DNA of 64,000 nt, from contig VZDJ01004556.1 of NCBI GenBank assembly GCA_008694505.1, positions 77,041 to 141,040 of the forward strand. The letters are read 5' to 3'. Positions 48,021 through 60,744 of this stretch are shown piece after piece. Position 1 is the stretch's first letter. Each line of letters starts with the position of its first letter. The position numbers and the translations under genes were made by a program. Below the pieces are notes generated by a model. It worked only from the letters and a program-made list of their open reading frames with translations. It was not told where the DNA came from and made no database searches. The stretch is from Cyanoderma ruficeps (taxonomy: Eukaryota; Chordata; Aves; Passeriformes; Timaliidae).

Positions 48021-48199
48021 ATTTGTGCGGGTGGTCTCTGGACCAACTGTGTGCATCCAGCAGTTTGTCCCCATGGCTCGTCCTGGATCCAGGGAACTGT
48101 TGCTGATTTGGGAGAGCCTGTGTGGGCAGGACTGGTGGCTGCTGACTGGCAGAGTTGCACATTTAATACTCTGTGAGCTTCAACCTCTCTCCAGCCCAG
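48021..48199 (+). other. Exon-like block 2 of a possible unannotated transcript
   Basis: Preceded by tgattactctgcacag (acceptor-like) and followed by CAG|GTGAGA (donor). The 179 bases are GC-richer than the surroundings. If spliced to block 1 (ending at 45929) the plus-strand frame continues: two bases of a codon end block 1, and the first base here completes an Arg codon, followed by FVRVVSGPTVCIQQF and, later, ELLLIWESLCGQDWWLL. Frame agreement alone has a one-in-three chance. No family is recognised. It may equally be an old repeat or chance. Confidence 0.25.
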
Positions 48200-51100
48200 G
48201 TGAGACAGTGCCTCAAGGCTCCCTCCATGCACTTAGCATGACTTGGGGCCTCCTCTTGGGCCAGCCCTTGACAGACACAGCCCTTGAGAGAAGTTCTGCA
48301 GTTCCCAGAACCTGCCCCGAGCTCCCAGCACAAGCTTTATGTGAGACATGAAGGATGTGACCATTTACTACAGAGCCTGAGATAACTAAAGCACAAACAT
48401 ACTCTCTCAAACAAGGTCCCATCCACTTTTCCTATCCATCAAAATGTCACTTGTGTTATCACTGGAGAGATGTGACTTGCCACGTTTGGAACTATCACTT
48501 TCTGTCTAACAGATGTGCAAATACCTTTTCTGAAAGCCAGCAGCACATTTGTCATACAGAAATGTGAGTGGTACTTTTAAGCTCGTTCCAGTGAAATCCA
48601 TGAATGCAAGATGCAGCCATTGCTAATGATCCCCTATGTTAATCTGGATTTTGCAAAAGGACCAGGACCTTGATGGAACAAGGCTGTTTTACATGAGATA
48701 CAATCATTGTTAAGGTTCAATATTGTTTGCAACTTTTCTTCTTCAGGAAGAAAACTTGATATTATTACATATTCATTGAGGTTAAAACACGCTTCACAGC
48801 AAAGTGCTGTGGACACAATTCCGTGTACTTCAATATATTCAGTAAGTCATTGGGCTCAAATGCTTGTTACTAGTCCCAGAGGAACAAGATCAACCTCGTC
48901 TCTCCACGTTTTTAGATCAGTTAAAGAAAGCAAAAGTTTCCCTGCACTGTCTGTCTGAGCATCTCAGCCCTAATCTGAAGGCACCACCATCTAGTGGGAT
49001 AAGAAGGTATTTAATTCTCTTTACATTTTTTTGGTATTTTTAAACGTGGGCATCACATACTACTTCAAGTAGCAAAAAAAAACTTTCTGGGATTTTTTTT
49101 TAAATTTATACATAAAAGGCTCATGTGGCCCTTCATTCATTCTTGTTTCTGTTTTAACTGCAAAAAATTTTCCAATAAAAACCTTAGGAGTCATTTCCTT
49201 GAAAATAGGTTTTCATAAACAGAATTTTATCAATGAGAAAACAATTTATAGCTATCCAGACTCCATGGAAGTGTAATTGATTTATTGACTAAATATTTCC
49301 AGTATTTTATTGAATCTACATTGTGGAAATCCAGTTGGCAGAATTATTAATATTGTGAAAGTAATCATCTTGAGCTCATCTTTAAAACCAATATGTATTT
49401 TAGGCAGTAAATATCTGTCCTTGCAGTTTTCCACAGAGCCATTAACTGTACAGCTTTTGGTTGTTAAGCAGAGTCTGACCATTAAGTCCCATCTAAAATA
49501 AATTCCCAAGCTGAATGCAAAGCATTCCTTTTACATCTAAGAGTGACCATTTATTGTACTTTGCCTGTGCTGACTGCTACCTGCTCTTATTTGGTTTTCC
49601 TTTCATGCATTTACAGTTGGGAAGGGTAATGGCAGGGATTTTCTGTGGGGGAGGGAGAACCATCAGGGTGAGCAGTGTGTGTTCATTTGGTTGGTTTTTG
49701 CCACAGAATGTGTGCATCTGCAGCTGTTATCCTAAGATGCCTCCTTGTGTTCAGGTCTCATTGATTTGTTACAGCATTTCACACACACAGGGATAATTGA
49801 TTTACATCATTCAGGAGTCCAGATCTTTTATAAGCACGAGAGTAAATATTAAGAAATTACCATATTTTAATTCTACAGATACTTTGATTCTTTTACTGTC
49901 TAAACCAGTAATGAAATAATGAAGACTTAAATACTTCAGTACACAGATAATATTTTAGTATTCATAATGTGGGCCTGCTTCTGTTTCCATGGAAGTGAGT
50001 GGTATTTTTACCTTGGATACTACTAGACATTTCAGTGTCTTACTCTCCTCAAATTATAGAAATCTTATTGACACAAATGAGGATCAATGGGTATTTTGCA
50101 TTGAACATCAATTTTATGATACTGTCTTTTCAAACACTACATTTCTTCTGAAATCCATAAGGTAATATCAATCTGTGCTGCCAGTTCCTACTGAAATCAG
50201 TCTGGAGTTCTGAGTAAAAATCAATGGAACTGGTCCAAACTGGTTGAGGTAGTAAATGCCACTTGGACCCTTCGATCCCTGAACCATGTGCCTGGGAAGG
50301 TTTGAATTTCACTGAAAATGGAAATTTGAAAATAGGTAAGTGCTTTCATTTGGGACGCCGTTTGCAGCAGATGAAGTCCAGGATGTTCTACCTCACACTC
50401 CCTTAGAGGAATAAAAACCCCACCTGAATAAGAGGTCTGGGATGTACAGGGAATTAGGAAGACAGTCTGGAGAGAACTGAAGACAGAAGGTGTAAGGAAG
50501 TTCAGGCCAGTGATCTACACAACTCCTGACTTCTGAGTTCACACAGACCTTCTCCTTCACAATTCCATCTATTTTTCAAGTCCCCGAGGAGTGAGCCTGG
50601 TCCTGAGGCCTTCCTGCCACTCTGCCAACTCTTGGGTCACCCTTTTCACACCTCAGATGGAGGTTGAAAAAAATACAATTACCCTAATTTTATTTTTTTT
50701 TTTAAATAAAAGTAAGTATTTAATGCAATTAGCTCCAGGATACTCCATAGTTCTTACAGGAAGTGGAGGGAAAGGTCTCACTGGGGACGCATTCTGCTAT
50801 TTTACCCCTCTCACAAAGCCCGAGCTGGTGAGGCTGAATACACAGTAGAATTGAGTCTGTCTGAATCTCAGTCAAAGCAACTCAGAGGGAGACCAGAATC
50901 AAATATTTAACAACAGGTTTTAACTTGACCAATCTCTGTGTCGCAGTATGTTTGTTCTCTGAGATTTTGGATAAAGCCATATGAAAGAAGTGTCTTTCTT
51001 CATCTTCAGGAGACATTATTGACTTTATCTACCTTTTTTCCCTCTTTCTTACTTTCACATCAAGGTTGATGTGACAAACATTGATAACCCAGAAAAAATA

Positions 51101-53910
51101 TGTAATCTTACGTATACCTGGTTTTATATACTTTAACTTTGTTGACTTTCTGATGGAATTACCAGTGACTTGTGGAGGCATAAGGATGATCAGGCCATGA
51201 ATTGAAAGTATGGGCTGGAACACCTGTGATCATAATTATTTAATGCATAACCATCCTGTAGTTTGAGTTTTTAAAAATACTCCTTGCCCACATTTATAAT
51301 GTTAAAACCTGTTAAAACCTGGGAAACCATCATGGATATCTTTCATTAGTATTATGAATTTTAGAGTAGGATGCATTGAGGAGAACTGTAAAGTGAAAGT
51401 ATTTCTTCCGAACTTTTTCTAAAGGGATGTCTTACAATTTGATTCCATTAAGATTTTAAATATGACAAGATCTTCCCTATTTTTCCCCACAAGGTCTATG
51501 AATATAGAATAAAGCAAGGTTTAATAGACTTTGCAGTGTAAATATTTTTCCCTAAAATGTAAATATACGATATAGTTCAAATTTAAAAAATTGAACTGAG
51601 TGTTCTATTTTAGATAGTGGTCTATTTTATATGATCAATAGAATCAAAGAAAACTGAAAATTTAAAAAAAATGTTTTTTCTTAGAGTGGTAGGACCTCAG
51701 ACACCAATCTTCTTTGCTATTTTAATAATGAATGTTGCTTGAACACACTGTGGCCACTTCAGTGCATGAAATTAGCCAGGAATCCTGGGTTTGCTGATAT
51801 TTTCCATTAATTTAAACTTATTTGAATCCAGCATCTTTCTGTGCAATCCTCTTCCATACAAAATACATGTTAAAAAATCCAATTCCTGGACATAGTGAGG
51901 AAACTTTAAAGTCTGCATTTTGGCCAGAGGTTTTCCACAGCTGTACTGCAGCTCATCAATCATCAGTCCATCTGACAATTGAAATTTTATACTGACAATT
52001 CCTCTGCCTAAAAGCACCACTCAGGAAAATCCTTCTAACAGGCTCTCTTCAGTCCATCTCTTGGGCAGAGGCAGCTCATCTGTGAGTTTTCACAGCTCCA
52101 AACAGGAAAGACACCATAACTATATTGAACAAAGACAAGTGAGGCTTCCCATAGAATCCATCTTCCCAATTCCTATTTAGGGAGTTCCTGGTCATGCAGG
52201 AAGCCATCTGAAAAGAGGCTATCAGGAAACTGCCATCTGCAAGGCTGCAAGGAGCAATTGTTTCCACGAGTCACGGTAACCCTGGTCAGAAACGGGATTT
52301 TAGCACTTGGCTCACTGGCCCTCATGGAAGAGTAAAGGAACAAAATAAAATGAAGTAGCACAAAAGGTTAAGTTCTGGAAGATCAAGCCCTGATTTTCAC
52401 AGATGCCAGGTATCAGGAATTGCAGCTATCACACCAGCTCTGATGATCCCTCTGTTGCAAAATGCTTTTCATAGTCATTTCAAAGTCATCAGGGAAATGG
52501 GAATTATGAAACTTTTATTTTGCTGTGCACAGTATACAGCCTTTGTAGTCTTGATTGCTCATCTCTGGTTTGATGTGATGCAAACTCAGGAAAAAGGAAA
52601 CTGTTTTCACCAACAAATATTGTGGATCTGAACTGTTCATAACTACCAATACTGATAAACTCACACAATATAGATTTACTAGTTGAATACACAGAGTTTA
52701 CTGTAGCAGGGAATTAACATTACCAGGGAATACAGAATTAAATCTCAGCAGGATCTGTATCCATAGTGCTGAAATACAAACAATTGTTAGGAACTTTGAA
52801 AATCTTCAGGAGCTCACTCAGTGTCTACATACAGTTCCAGTTCATTAATGGACTTCTTGAATTATACTCTCATCTGGATGCACTACCACTTCAATTAGTT
52901 CACCTACTAATTTGTGTGCAACTATCCCTGTTTAACATCCCTTGTCTGGGTCAAAAGGCCAGATTTAGGTAGCACCTCACTATTTAAAGTCTCTTTCTTA
53001 GGAGCATTTCTAAATGCCATCCCACAGTATTTATGTACCTGTTTTTTTTGTACAATTTGATTACATTTTCTTGGGGGGGGGGGAAAGGATGTATGTAGTA
53101 CTTCTAGATCTGACTTCTTTTGAAACATTTTTCCATCTTTTATGAAAATTACAATAGCTTCCATGAAAAGTTCAGACTGAAAAAAGCAAATGAAAAACCC
53201 CAAGCACTAAAGCACAAAACAGAAAAGAATTGCACTGACATGTGAAATGTGTTAAAAATTCTTCTTTGAATCAGTCATTTAGACATACAAAGATAATGAT
53301 GATGATTATGATGACAATAATTATAATCAACTAAAATTTAAATTCATCCATTTTCTTCTATGCAAATACCAATTATATTTCTTTTCTTTAAAATGAATGT
53401 GACCATTTTAAGTAGTTATTCTTGCAAATCTTCCTAATAATCTGCCTCAACATTGACAACAGCGCAGCATTCTTCTGAAGTGGGGGGGAAATTCTGTCTC
53501 TTCTGGCTTAATGGAAGGGCCAAAATGAGGGTCTTTATATAGATTTAATATTCCCAACACGAGGAGCTACAGCCTATTCCTTTGTTTACTCCATCGGAGG
53601 AGGAAGTGCTGCTCCTTAGGTGCTAAGGAGGTGAAAAAAGGGGAGGGCACCCTGTGCTCCTATAAGTTCTGCTCTTTGATTTCTGAGACATTTCAGGAAC
53701 AGAGCTGAAGTAAAGATAATGGCTCAAAGTCTCCTTGCTCCCCTCAGAGATGCTGTGATGCAGAATGCCTGAGAGAGGTGGTTGGAGTTGTAGGAAAAAC
53801 TGCTGTGCTCCAGGAGAAGTTACCTTATCAAAGAGTTGTACCGGGAGTACTGCATGGATCTGGGATCTGCTAAGCCAACATCTTACCCTGAAAAAGATGA
53901 TGCTAAGACC
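48200..53910. other. Intergenic sequence, no recognised gene
   Basis: AT-rich, with only simple features: a direct 10-base repeat gttaaaacct at 51301-51320, a G11 run at 53073-53083, and a gatgatgattatgatgac-type tract near 53294-53330. A block at about 50155-50230 (tactgaaatcagtctggagttctgag) faintly resembles old amniote repeat phrases but is not callable. No exon, RNA gene or clear repeat family. Confidence 0.45.
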
Positions 53911-53942
53911 AAACAAACAAACAAACAAACAAACAAACAAAC
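53911..53942. repeat. (AAAC)8 microsatellite
   Basis: Eight perfect aaac units, followed by aac. It is likely length-polymorphic. The NKQTNKQ or CLFVCLF peptides seen across it are translation artefacts. Confidence 0.97.
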
Positions 53943-56900
53943 AACTTTCTAACGAGTACTGTGCATTATGATTTTTTACATTCAAACCTAAAATTCATAT
54001 TCCAACTACAAGATTTGACCTTTTATTGTTTTCATTTTACGTATCATCACTCTAAGAACACACAGCCTGGAGAAAACCCTGTTATCAAGGCAATGGGGTT
54101 GAAATTCATGTTGCAGATATTGCCCCCCGCAAACAGATTAAAACGCAAACATCTTGTAAAAACATTAAACATATATTGTTTACAGTAGCAGCATTCTTTT
54201 CCTAGACATATAGTTTAATTAAAGTTTAATAAGTGCTATGTGGATGTCTTCTTTTCTGCAGAAGAAAAGGCAGCATTTAAATGGAGTGTACTATGTTTGG
54301 ATTAATGAAAAATGGATGTTAAATCCTGCATGTCCATCCTGAATTCTCAAAAGCATCACACACATACAGTCTGGCACCAGTTTACAGCTTCTGAAAGAAA
54401 AACAAGAGCTATTCTCATTTCTGTGAGCAAGCTGAGTATAATCTCATTTCAAATGCCTTGAAGATTTCAGTGCACCACTATTGCTACTCTCTGGCTTCAA
54501 AATCCTAAAGAGAGTATTTTAAACACAAAACTTGCTTGAACCGTAATGTTGGGAGGGCAGTGCTCAATAAGGAGGCCTTTGCTGTATATGAGTTTAGTAA
54601 GTTCACTTATTAAAGAGGTGATTACATATACTCCTGGTTTATAAGCTGATAACTTTCTTTTTAGGCATAGCCCTTTCACAACCTAAATTTGTCCCCAAAT
54701 CACCCTGCTGCAGCTGACAGATATTTTCATACATTCCCTTTGAGAGGAAGCAGAGGAAGAAGGTCTGGCAGCCCCTCCCTGGCTGTTTGTACCCTCAGAT
54801 AATGTTAAATTTCCACCACTGCAGCAGCAAAGCCCAAACTAACTCTCTGCTCTTACACAGAGCTCCAAGTGGAGCCCTGACAGACCCAGCATTGGAATGG
54901 AGGCGAATCAGCCTCCAACAGAGATTTTCTCAAAGTAGGAACAGTGTTTGCATTATCAGTTTTAGTCACCCGCTTCCATAATTTCAAATGAAGTTGTTGT
55001 ATTAATTTGATTTTTAGCAGTGTTATTTCAATGGCTTGATTTACCTGAAAGTCATTCCATGACTGTTTCTCACTCCTAACTTTCAGATGTCTCTTGGCTA
55101 CAGTTTGGTGTTGGAGTCCTTGGTGACACGTGTGTCTTCACAAGAATCCCAGCTGGCAAGAACTCATTTCAGCTGAGGCCTTCATAGTCTTTTGTTTATG
55201 GTTTCTCTGGTGAAGTCAGGGCAAAAATACTGCATATGAGACACATCAATTCCTTTACTTTATGAACTACTTTAAACCCTTTTAATTATATGATAATATT
55301 TATGGGGAGTCTCCTAAAGGACTTTTATCAGTTTCAGAACTCAAAGTCGTGGTTTATCCTCTCTTTTCATTTCAGCCAGGTGCCAGTTATGATTTTCAAG
55401 CCTGGAGAACACTGCTGTTTAAAAAGAGTCAATAATTTTATACTTGTCTTTCTCCTCAAGAAGTAAAATGAAAAACTTCCAATCTGTGGGTGGCTGATTT
55501 TGTTTCATTTGCTGTATCATCCATCTCCCAGACTGACTCCTGGGTTTTTCAGTATTTGCATGGGCACATTTTTAAATACAGATATATGAATTAAGTGAAA
55601 TAAAATAACTACTCCTATCCCCTGTCTAAGGCAATATACATTTCACCTTCAGCTGTAATTATGGTTTGTTAATCAAACAGAAAAGACCGAGATGTTGAGG
55701 CTGAACTTTGCATGATAAAATTTGTGCTGACTGTAATGAAGTAGGAATATGCACTAATGGCTGAAGGATCTGTATTCATAAACTGGCAACAAGTCAAAAG
55801 AGATGAATAAAAGAAATGCAATATATAAAAGAATGGGAATATTTCCAGAGAAAAGAGATTAATTTCTTGCATAAGCTACAGTCTCCAGATGTGCTGGAAA
55901 AGGTACAGTTTTCCTAAACTGAGAGAAAACAGGTCTGAAACCCTTACTATGCAATAAAACTGCTTCGAGCAATACTGCAAATGAAGTAAGGCAGTAACTG
56001 AATGTCATTAGATGCTTGTTCATCTTTACTTAATCCTCCTTAAATCTTAGTAAATTGTAATCCTAATGAATCTTCATTTATTACACAACTTCATACAACA
56101 TTATTATATATCCAATCCATTTCTTTTAACTGACACTTTCTGAAGTATCATAATTGACCAAGAATTTTAGATGCTGGAACAGACAAATAGTGGAACTGCC
56201 AGGAGAGCAAGGAATAAACTCTGCTTTGTGGCATCCTGGATTTTAAACCAACCTGAATCTTGGGGCTGCTGGAAAGAATTTCTTCTTCTTCCTGGACACC
56301 TGTAGTTTTAGGAAACCCATAAAACTTACAGGTAATCCTTAATGAGCTGTAGTGGAACTTTCTTTCCGTACTCTGCCAGTTGCACTAGGCAGAGCAGCCT
56401 TGTCAAAACTATGATCCTGGGTTTTTTTTCTCCCTGGTGCTCATTTTGTACAAGATAATTTTGACTGCCATGAGAGATCTACAGAATTTTTGCAGATTGT
56501 CATTAATTAAAGATTGAAAAAATAAACTCTTTGCCTTGCATGGTTACAGAAGTCAAGTGACATGTAATTCTCTTTTCAGTCTCACTAAGCAATCCCATAA
56601 TTTGCACACACCTTAGTAATCAAAAGGGCAACTTCAAAATGAGTTTCAGTGCTCCTTAGATAGAGAATGTGGGTTTAATTATTCAGAGTTTTTAAACCAT
56701 ATTCAGGTCACTGATCTACCAAGGCCTGTATCACAAGAATATTCATACCATCCATAGGAACTAAGTGTCTGCATCCAACTGAGGATTTGCTGGGTTTACT
56801 GCCACTGATGTCACACAAGTTATGTGGGCATGATTGAGGCTGACCACTGCAAGCTGTGACAGGAAGACAAACTCAGATAACGGTAAAAAAGAGGAAGCTG

Positions 56901-57159
56901 GAATAAAGGTTGTCTGAGAGTTTAGCACAAACTTGGAAACAAATAATTTTTTCCCAAACACGCCTGACTGTGGCGAGGCTGTTCCCGTGGTTAATGAACA
57001 ATCAGGGTGGTGCACGCATGAGTGGATGCCAGTTGTGGAACTGCAAAACTCCAGAGGAAAACCACGCACAACTGCAGCACCACACAAACACTACCTTGCT
57101 GCCTGAACTAATGAGCCATTTTGTTGGGATAAATCAGGTTATTCACTGGATGTTTCAAG
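53943..57159. other. Intergenic sequence, nothing recognised
   Basis: AT-rich, with no exon, RNA gene or repeat family that I can name. Frames are short and without motifs. Confidence 0.5.
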
Positions 57160-57225
57160 CAGCTAATGGGCCCGATCCTGCTGCTGATCCTTATTCAAAC
57201 TGGTACTCAAGGAGAATTAAATTCT
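57160..57225. mobile_element. Possible relic of an ancient amniote repeat
   Basis: The phrase gggcccgatcctgctgctga followed by tccttattcaaactggtact and caaggagaattaa resembles a 'gggccxgatcct ... cttattcacactggagttac' phrase frequent in old amniote repeats. Weak and from memory. Confidence 0.25.
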
Positions 57226-59936
57226 GTATCCATCGAGGGAACAATAAAATGAATAATGAGATTTCACATGTGAGATCACTGCAGGATAAAGAGACTACAT
57301 AACTTGAGAAAATTAAAATGCATCATAGTGAAAATGAAGCATTTGCTGTTTGTTTTTGGAGGAAGAAGCATTTGATCAAATGGTGGGAGAGTAGATCTTG
57401 AGGTAACTAGAAACTCCATAATTCTAGTGCTGATTCTTCGTGATTTTCTTTTGGACTTCAGTGTTCATACCTGGGAAAATAAAAACACTTCCAGAACTTA
57501 TGAGATTTTGGTCAGATTGCTGTACTTCTGAAAAGTATTTTGATAGAGTTAGACATTAACTACACAAACTTTAAAGTAACAAGGGTAGTTCTATGGACAT
57601 GTGAAAATCTCAAATAAAAGCCATAAAGTAAAACACCGTGTTTTTATGAGAGATACTTTGATTGAGGTCAAAGTTGGAAAAGTTGTTCACAGAAAAAGTA
57701 TTTAGAACTGTTAAAAGTGGGATCTTAAAATCATCTTTGTGTGCCTTTCTCAACTGCTATTGCTAAAAATTCTGTATAAATCCTCTGCCATATGTAGGAA
57801 AGACTTCATAAAACATAGGGAAAAATTACTTAATCCAAATGTTAAAAAAATTACATTCACTTTTTCAGTATGTATTTTGGAATGCATTTTGGCAATCCTA
57901 ATTGATGAGACCTAGTTTAACAAAATATAGGGAAATTCAGTAATCAGGGCACAGGATGTGCAGTTTAATTACGTTGGTGTGCATTTCTATTTGTTTCTAA
58001 TGTAGAGGATCTATTGGTAAAATGAATGCCCATTTTGTGGTCTGTTATGCAGAAAATGTTTAATCCAGTGTTTGATTTACTCTGTTAAATCTTCTTTATT
58101 GAATGTGCTTATTCATCCATGCAGAATTGGGTATGCTGCTTTCTGTTAATATGACATTGCAATTAAATAGCTAAAAAGAAAAACATGGCAAGACATTTTC
58201 TCAAGGTCCATGAAATTCTCATAAAAATTATTCATTCTTACATATTTCATTTCTACATTTGCTGATACTAAAACTGCAAACTACAGAGAAATATTTTAGT
58301 GTTGTGTGGGACTGACAAACTTTGTAGTTAAAGATCCTGAATAATCATTTTTGCCAAATAAAGAAGTACTAAGGAGGATTTCTGGTCCACTGGATAATGA
58401 CTGTCATCATGAAATAGGATTGCACTGATTGCATCTTATGAATGAAGCTAACAGGAACTCACAGCACCAAACAACAGCATTTTGTGGTGGGATAAATACT
58501 TAAGCACTTGAGAAACAGTAAGACATTGACAGTGAAATAGCTCTGCTCCAGTGCAGTCCTAGAATTTATATTAAACAGCAACAAAAGGATTTCGTGATGG
58601 TGTTAGAGTTCCCTGAGTGAGCCTTCCCTCAGTAGGAAAAGGATGTGCAAGGGGAATTCGTTTTATCTCATCTAACCAATATAGTGATGCTTTGTTCCTC
58701 AGCACAAGACATTTAGGTCAGGGATGATCCAGCATTGTGAGAATTCTGCAGCTATATTTCTTTTACATGTTAAAAAGCAGAAATGACAGCTACGTCCATG
58801 GAATTGCATGGCAGCTGCACAATGGAAGTTTTAATCAAAATCTCCATGGAACAGTCGGAAACATAAATATAAGGGACATAAGACTTGATCTTACTCTTTT
58901 TCTATCTGAATTCATCACTCCTAATTTTCTGTTATATATTTATCAGCGCAGTAAACAAGTGCTGATGTTTAAATATCTATTTTTTGTTCTTGCATGGTTG
59001 GATGTTTCCTGCTAGACTGTTTTCTGTGCTGCAATCTGCTCCAGCACGTCTGGCAGTACCACAGGGGTAACGTGGCCTCTGGTTTCCATTAGTCACTTTT
59101 TACTATTTTTACTATTCTTTTGCTATGTGAACAAGGAGCTTGTAATAAGGTGTTAACAGGCTGCTAGCTGGTTTACTGGTTTATTGTTATTATTGATTTA
59201 AGGTGCTAAGACTTTAATATAATCATACACAATGAATAATATTAAGAGATTAGTTTAAAGCCATATAAGCCATTAAATGCAAAATAAAAAGAAAAACTTT
59301 CCAGAAATTTCCAGCATATTCTGGCACAGGTGTTCTGTGCTGGGTTATTTTGCTTACATTGCAGCGTCTGGCTTTTTCAAATCTGTGATTTTAGTCCTGC
59401 TGTTCTTATATTCAGACTGGTGTTATGGGAGGGGCAACTCTGAAGCAGGAGATTCTGGATTTTATTCCTGATTCCACCTTGTTTTCTTTGTAAGGGGAAG
59501 GAAGAGGCTGAGCAAGACTAAAGTGTGGCTTTGGGCTTCAGAGGGAAAGAAAGGGTTAATTAATGAGTTGAGAAAAATGGAAAGGTTTTGCATGCAGAGA
59601 ATGTAGTACAGTCAAACATTTATCTGTTAATTAACAAGAAAGGACAAAAATTAATGACTGATAAATTTTCTAACTAAAACTAATAACTTTCTTTTAAAAT
59701 TTGTGCTCAACATGCTGGCTAAAGGAAAAAAAAATATTGCAACCGGGGATAGGGGAACTTTTTAAAAATAATGATGAAAACGTTACCTTGGACATATTAG
59801 CAAGGAGCAGTGAGCCACAAGATCGAAAAAAACAACAGAAATTGTTTTGGAAACATGAATATACAAGGAAAATAACAAAAATGAAATTTGTTGTTTCTGA
59901 GGAAATGATCCTCCAAGAAACTTCAGTGGAAGCTCA
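57226..59936. other. Intergenic sequence, nothing recognised
   Basis: AT-rich, no recognised exon, RNA gene or repeat family. Short repeats such as tttttactatttttactatt near 59097-59117 are simple-sequence drift. Confidence 0.5.
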
Positions 59937-60160
59937 CAGAACCACAAGATGGTTTGTGTTGGAAGGGACTTTAAATCCCATCCAGTCCCACCCCCTGCCA
60001 TGGGCAGGGACACCTTCCACTGTCCCAGGTTGTTCCAAGCCCCGTCCAACCTGGCCTTGGACATTTCCAGGGATCCAGGGGCAGCCACAGCTGCTCTGGG
60101 CACCCTGTGCCAGGGCCTCCCCACCCTCACAGGGAAGAATTTAATAATTTCTTCCTCAAA
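59937..60160 (-). mobile_element. CR1 LINE 3' fragment, antisense, upstream of CHM
   Basis: Starts cacagaaccacaagatggtt, then tgtgttggaagggac, cccctgccatgggcaggg, acaccttccactgtcccagg, ccaacctggccttggacat and gggaagaatttaataatttc, the standard antisense CR1 order, with its 3' end on the left. It is closely similar in sequence to the left part of the CR1 at 31362. A frame crossing it (59701-60144) is not a gene. Confidence 0.93.
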
Positions 60161-60372
60161 TCGACCTGCAACTCATACAAAAACACGCGTGTTTGCATTG
60201 AATCGATTTGCGCTTGGCTCAGTAGGTGGAATGCCGCCGTGCAACTGTAGGTAAGAATCTTATTGATGGTGCTTGTATATGTATACATGTTCCCTGCTGC
60301 ATTCCTGCATGGCAGGTGAGGGTTCGTTCTGTGGATGAGCAGGACAGCACAGGGGTGAGGGACGGTGAGGGG

Positions 60373-60608
60373 AGGGACCGGCGGGTTGCCAGGGGCCAGA
60401 CCCGCGACACCGCCGGGCCCTCACCAAGCACTCCGCTCCGTCAGGCGGGACAGACGGGTGAGGGGGTTGAGGGATGGTGAGGGATGATGAGACTCAGGGA
60501 CCGGCGGGTTGCAGGAGGACGGACCCGCGACCCCGCCGGGCCCTTCCCCGAGCGGTTTAATATTAATATTTGATGAATATTAAAGCACTCCTCTCCCTCA
60601 GGCGGGGC
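60373..60608. repeat. Diverged tandem duplication in the CHM promoter, second copy carrying an AT-rich palindrome
   Basis: Copy 1 (60373-60449) and copy 2 (60496-60607) share, in order, agggaccggcgggttgc, acccgcgac, ccgccgggccct, gcactcc and caggcggg. The left blocks are offset by 123 bases and the right blocks by 157, because copy 2 has about 34 extra AT-rich bases. Inside these lie the inverted repeats tttaatatt (60556-60564) and aatattaaa (60576-60584) with an 11-base loop. Confidence 0.85.
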
Positions 60609-60695
60609 CGCCCCTCCCTCCCACAGCCGCCGGAACCCCCCGCAGCCGCGCCCGCCCTTTCCGCCGGCGGCGCGCGCGTGACGGCGCCTCCCAAG

Positions 60696-60744
60696 ATGGC
60701 GGACAACCTGCCCACAGAGTTCGATGTGGTGGTGGTGGGCACCG
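60696..60744 (+). CDS. CHM: CHM exon 1, Rab escort protein 1 (first 16 codons plus 1 base)
   Basis: Rab escort protein 1 (REP1) is the accessory subunit of Rab geranylgeranyltransferase. It presents newly made Rab GTPases for prenylation and delivers them to membranes, and it is related to Rab GDI. The exon encodes MADNLPTEFDVVVVGT plus the first base of a Gly codon. This is the N-terminal beta strand and the start of the GxG nucleotide-fold-like motif of the GDI/REP family, closely matching the start of vertebrate CHM. The exon ends at 60744 and is followed by GTACGG. The 49-base coding length and phase agree with the known vertebrate exon 1. The start is in good context (A at -3, G at +4) and overlaps a YY1-type site. 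Exon 2 was not found before the right edge. The intron-less paralogue CHML is excluded because a donor interrupts the frame here. Confidence 0.95.

Noticed and set aside
53758..53985. Repetitive CLFVCLF / NKQTNKQ peptides
   Set aside because: They are translations of the (AAAC)8 microsatellite.
59701..60144. Plus-strand frame of 147 codons before CHM
   Set aside because: Its second half is antisense CR1 and the first half has no domain.
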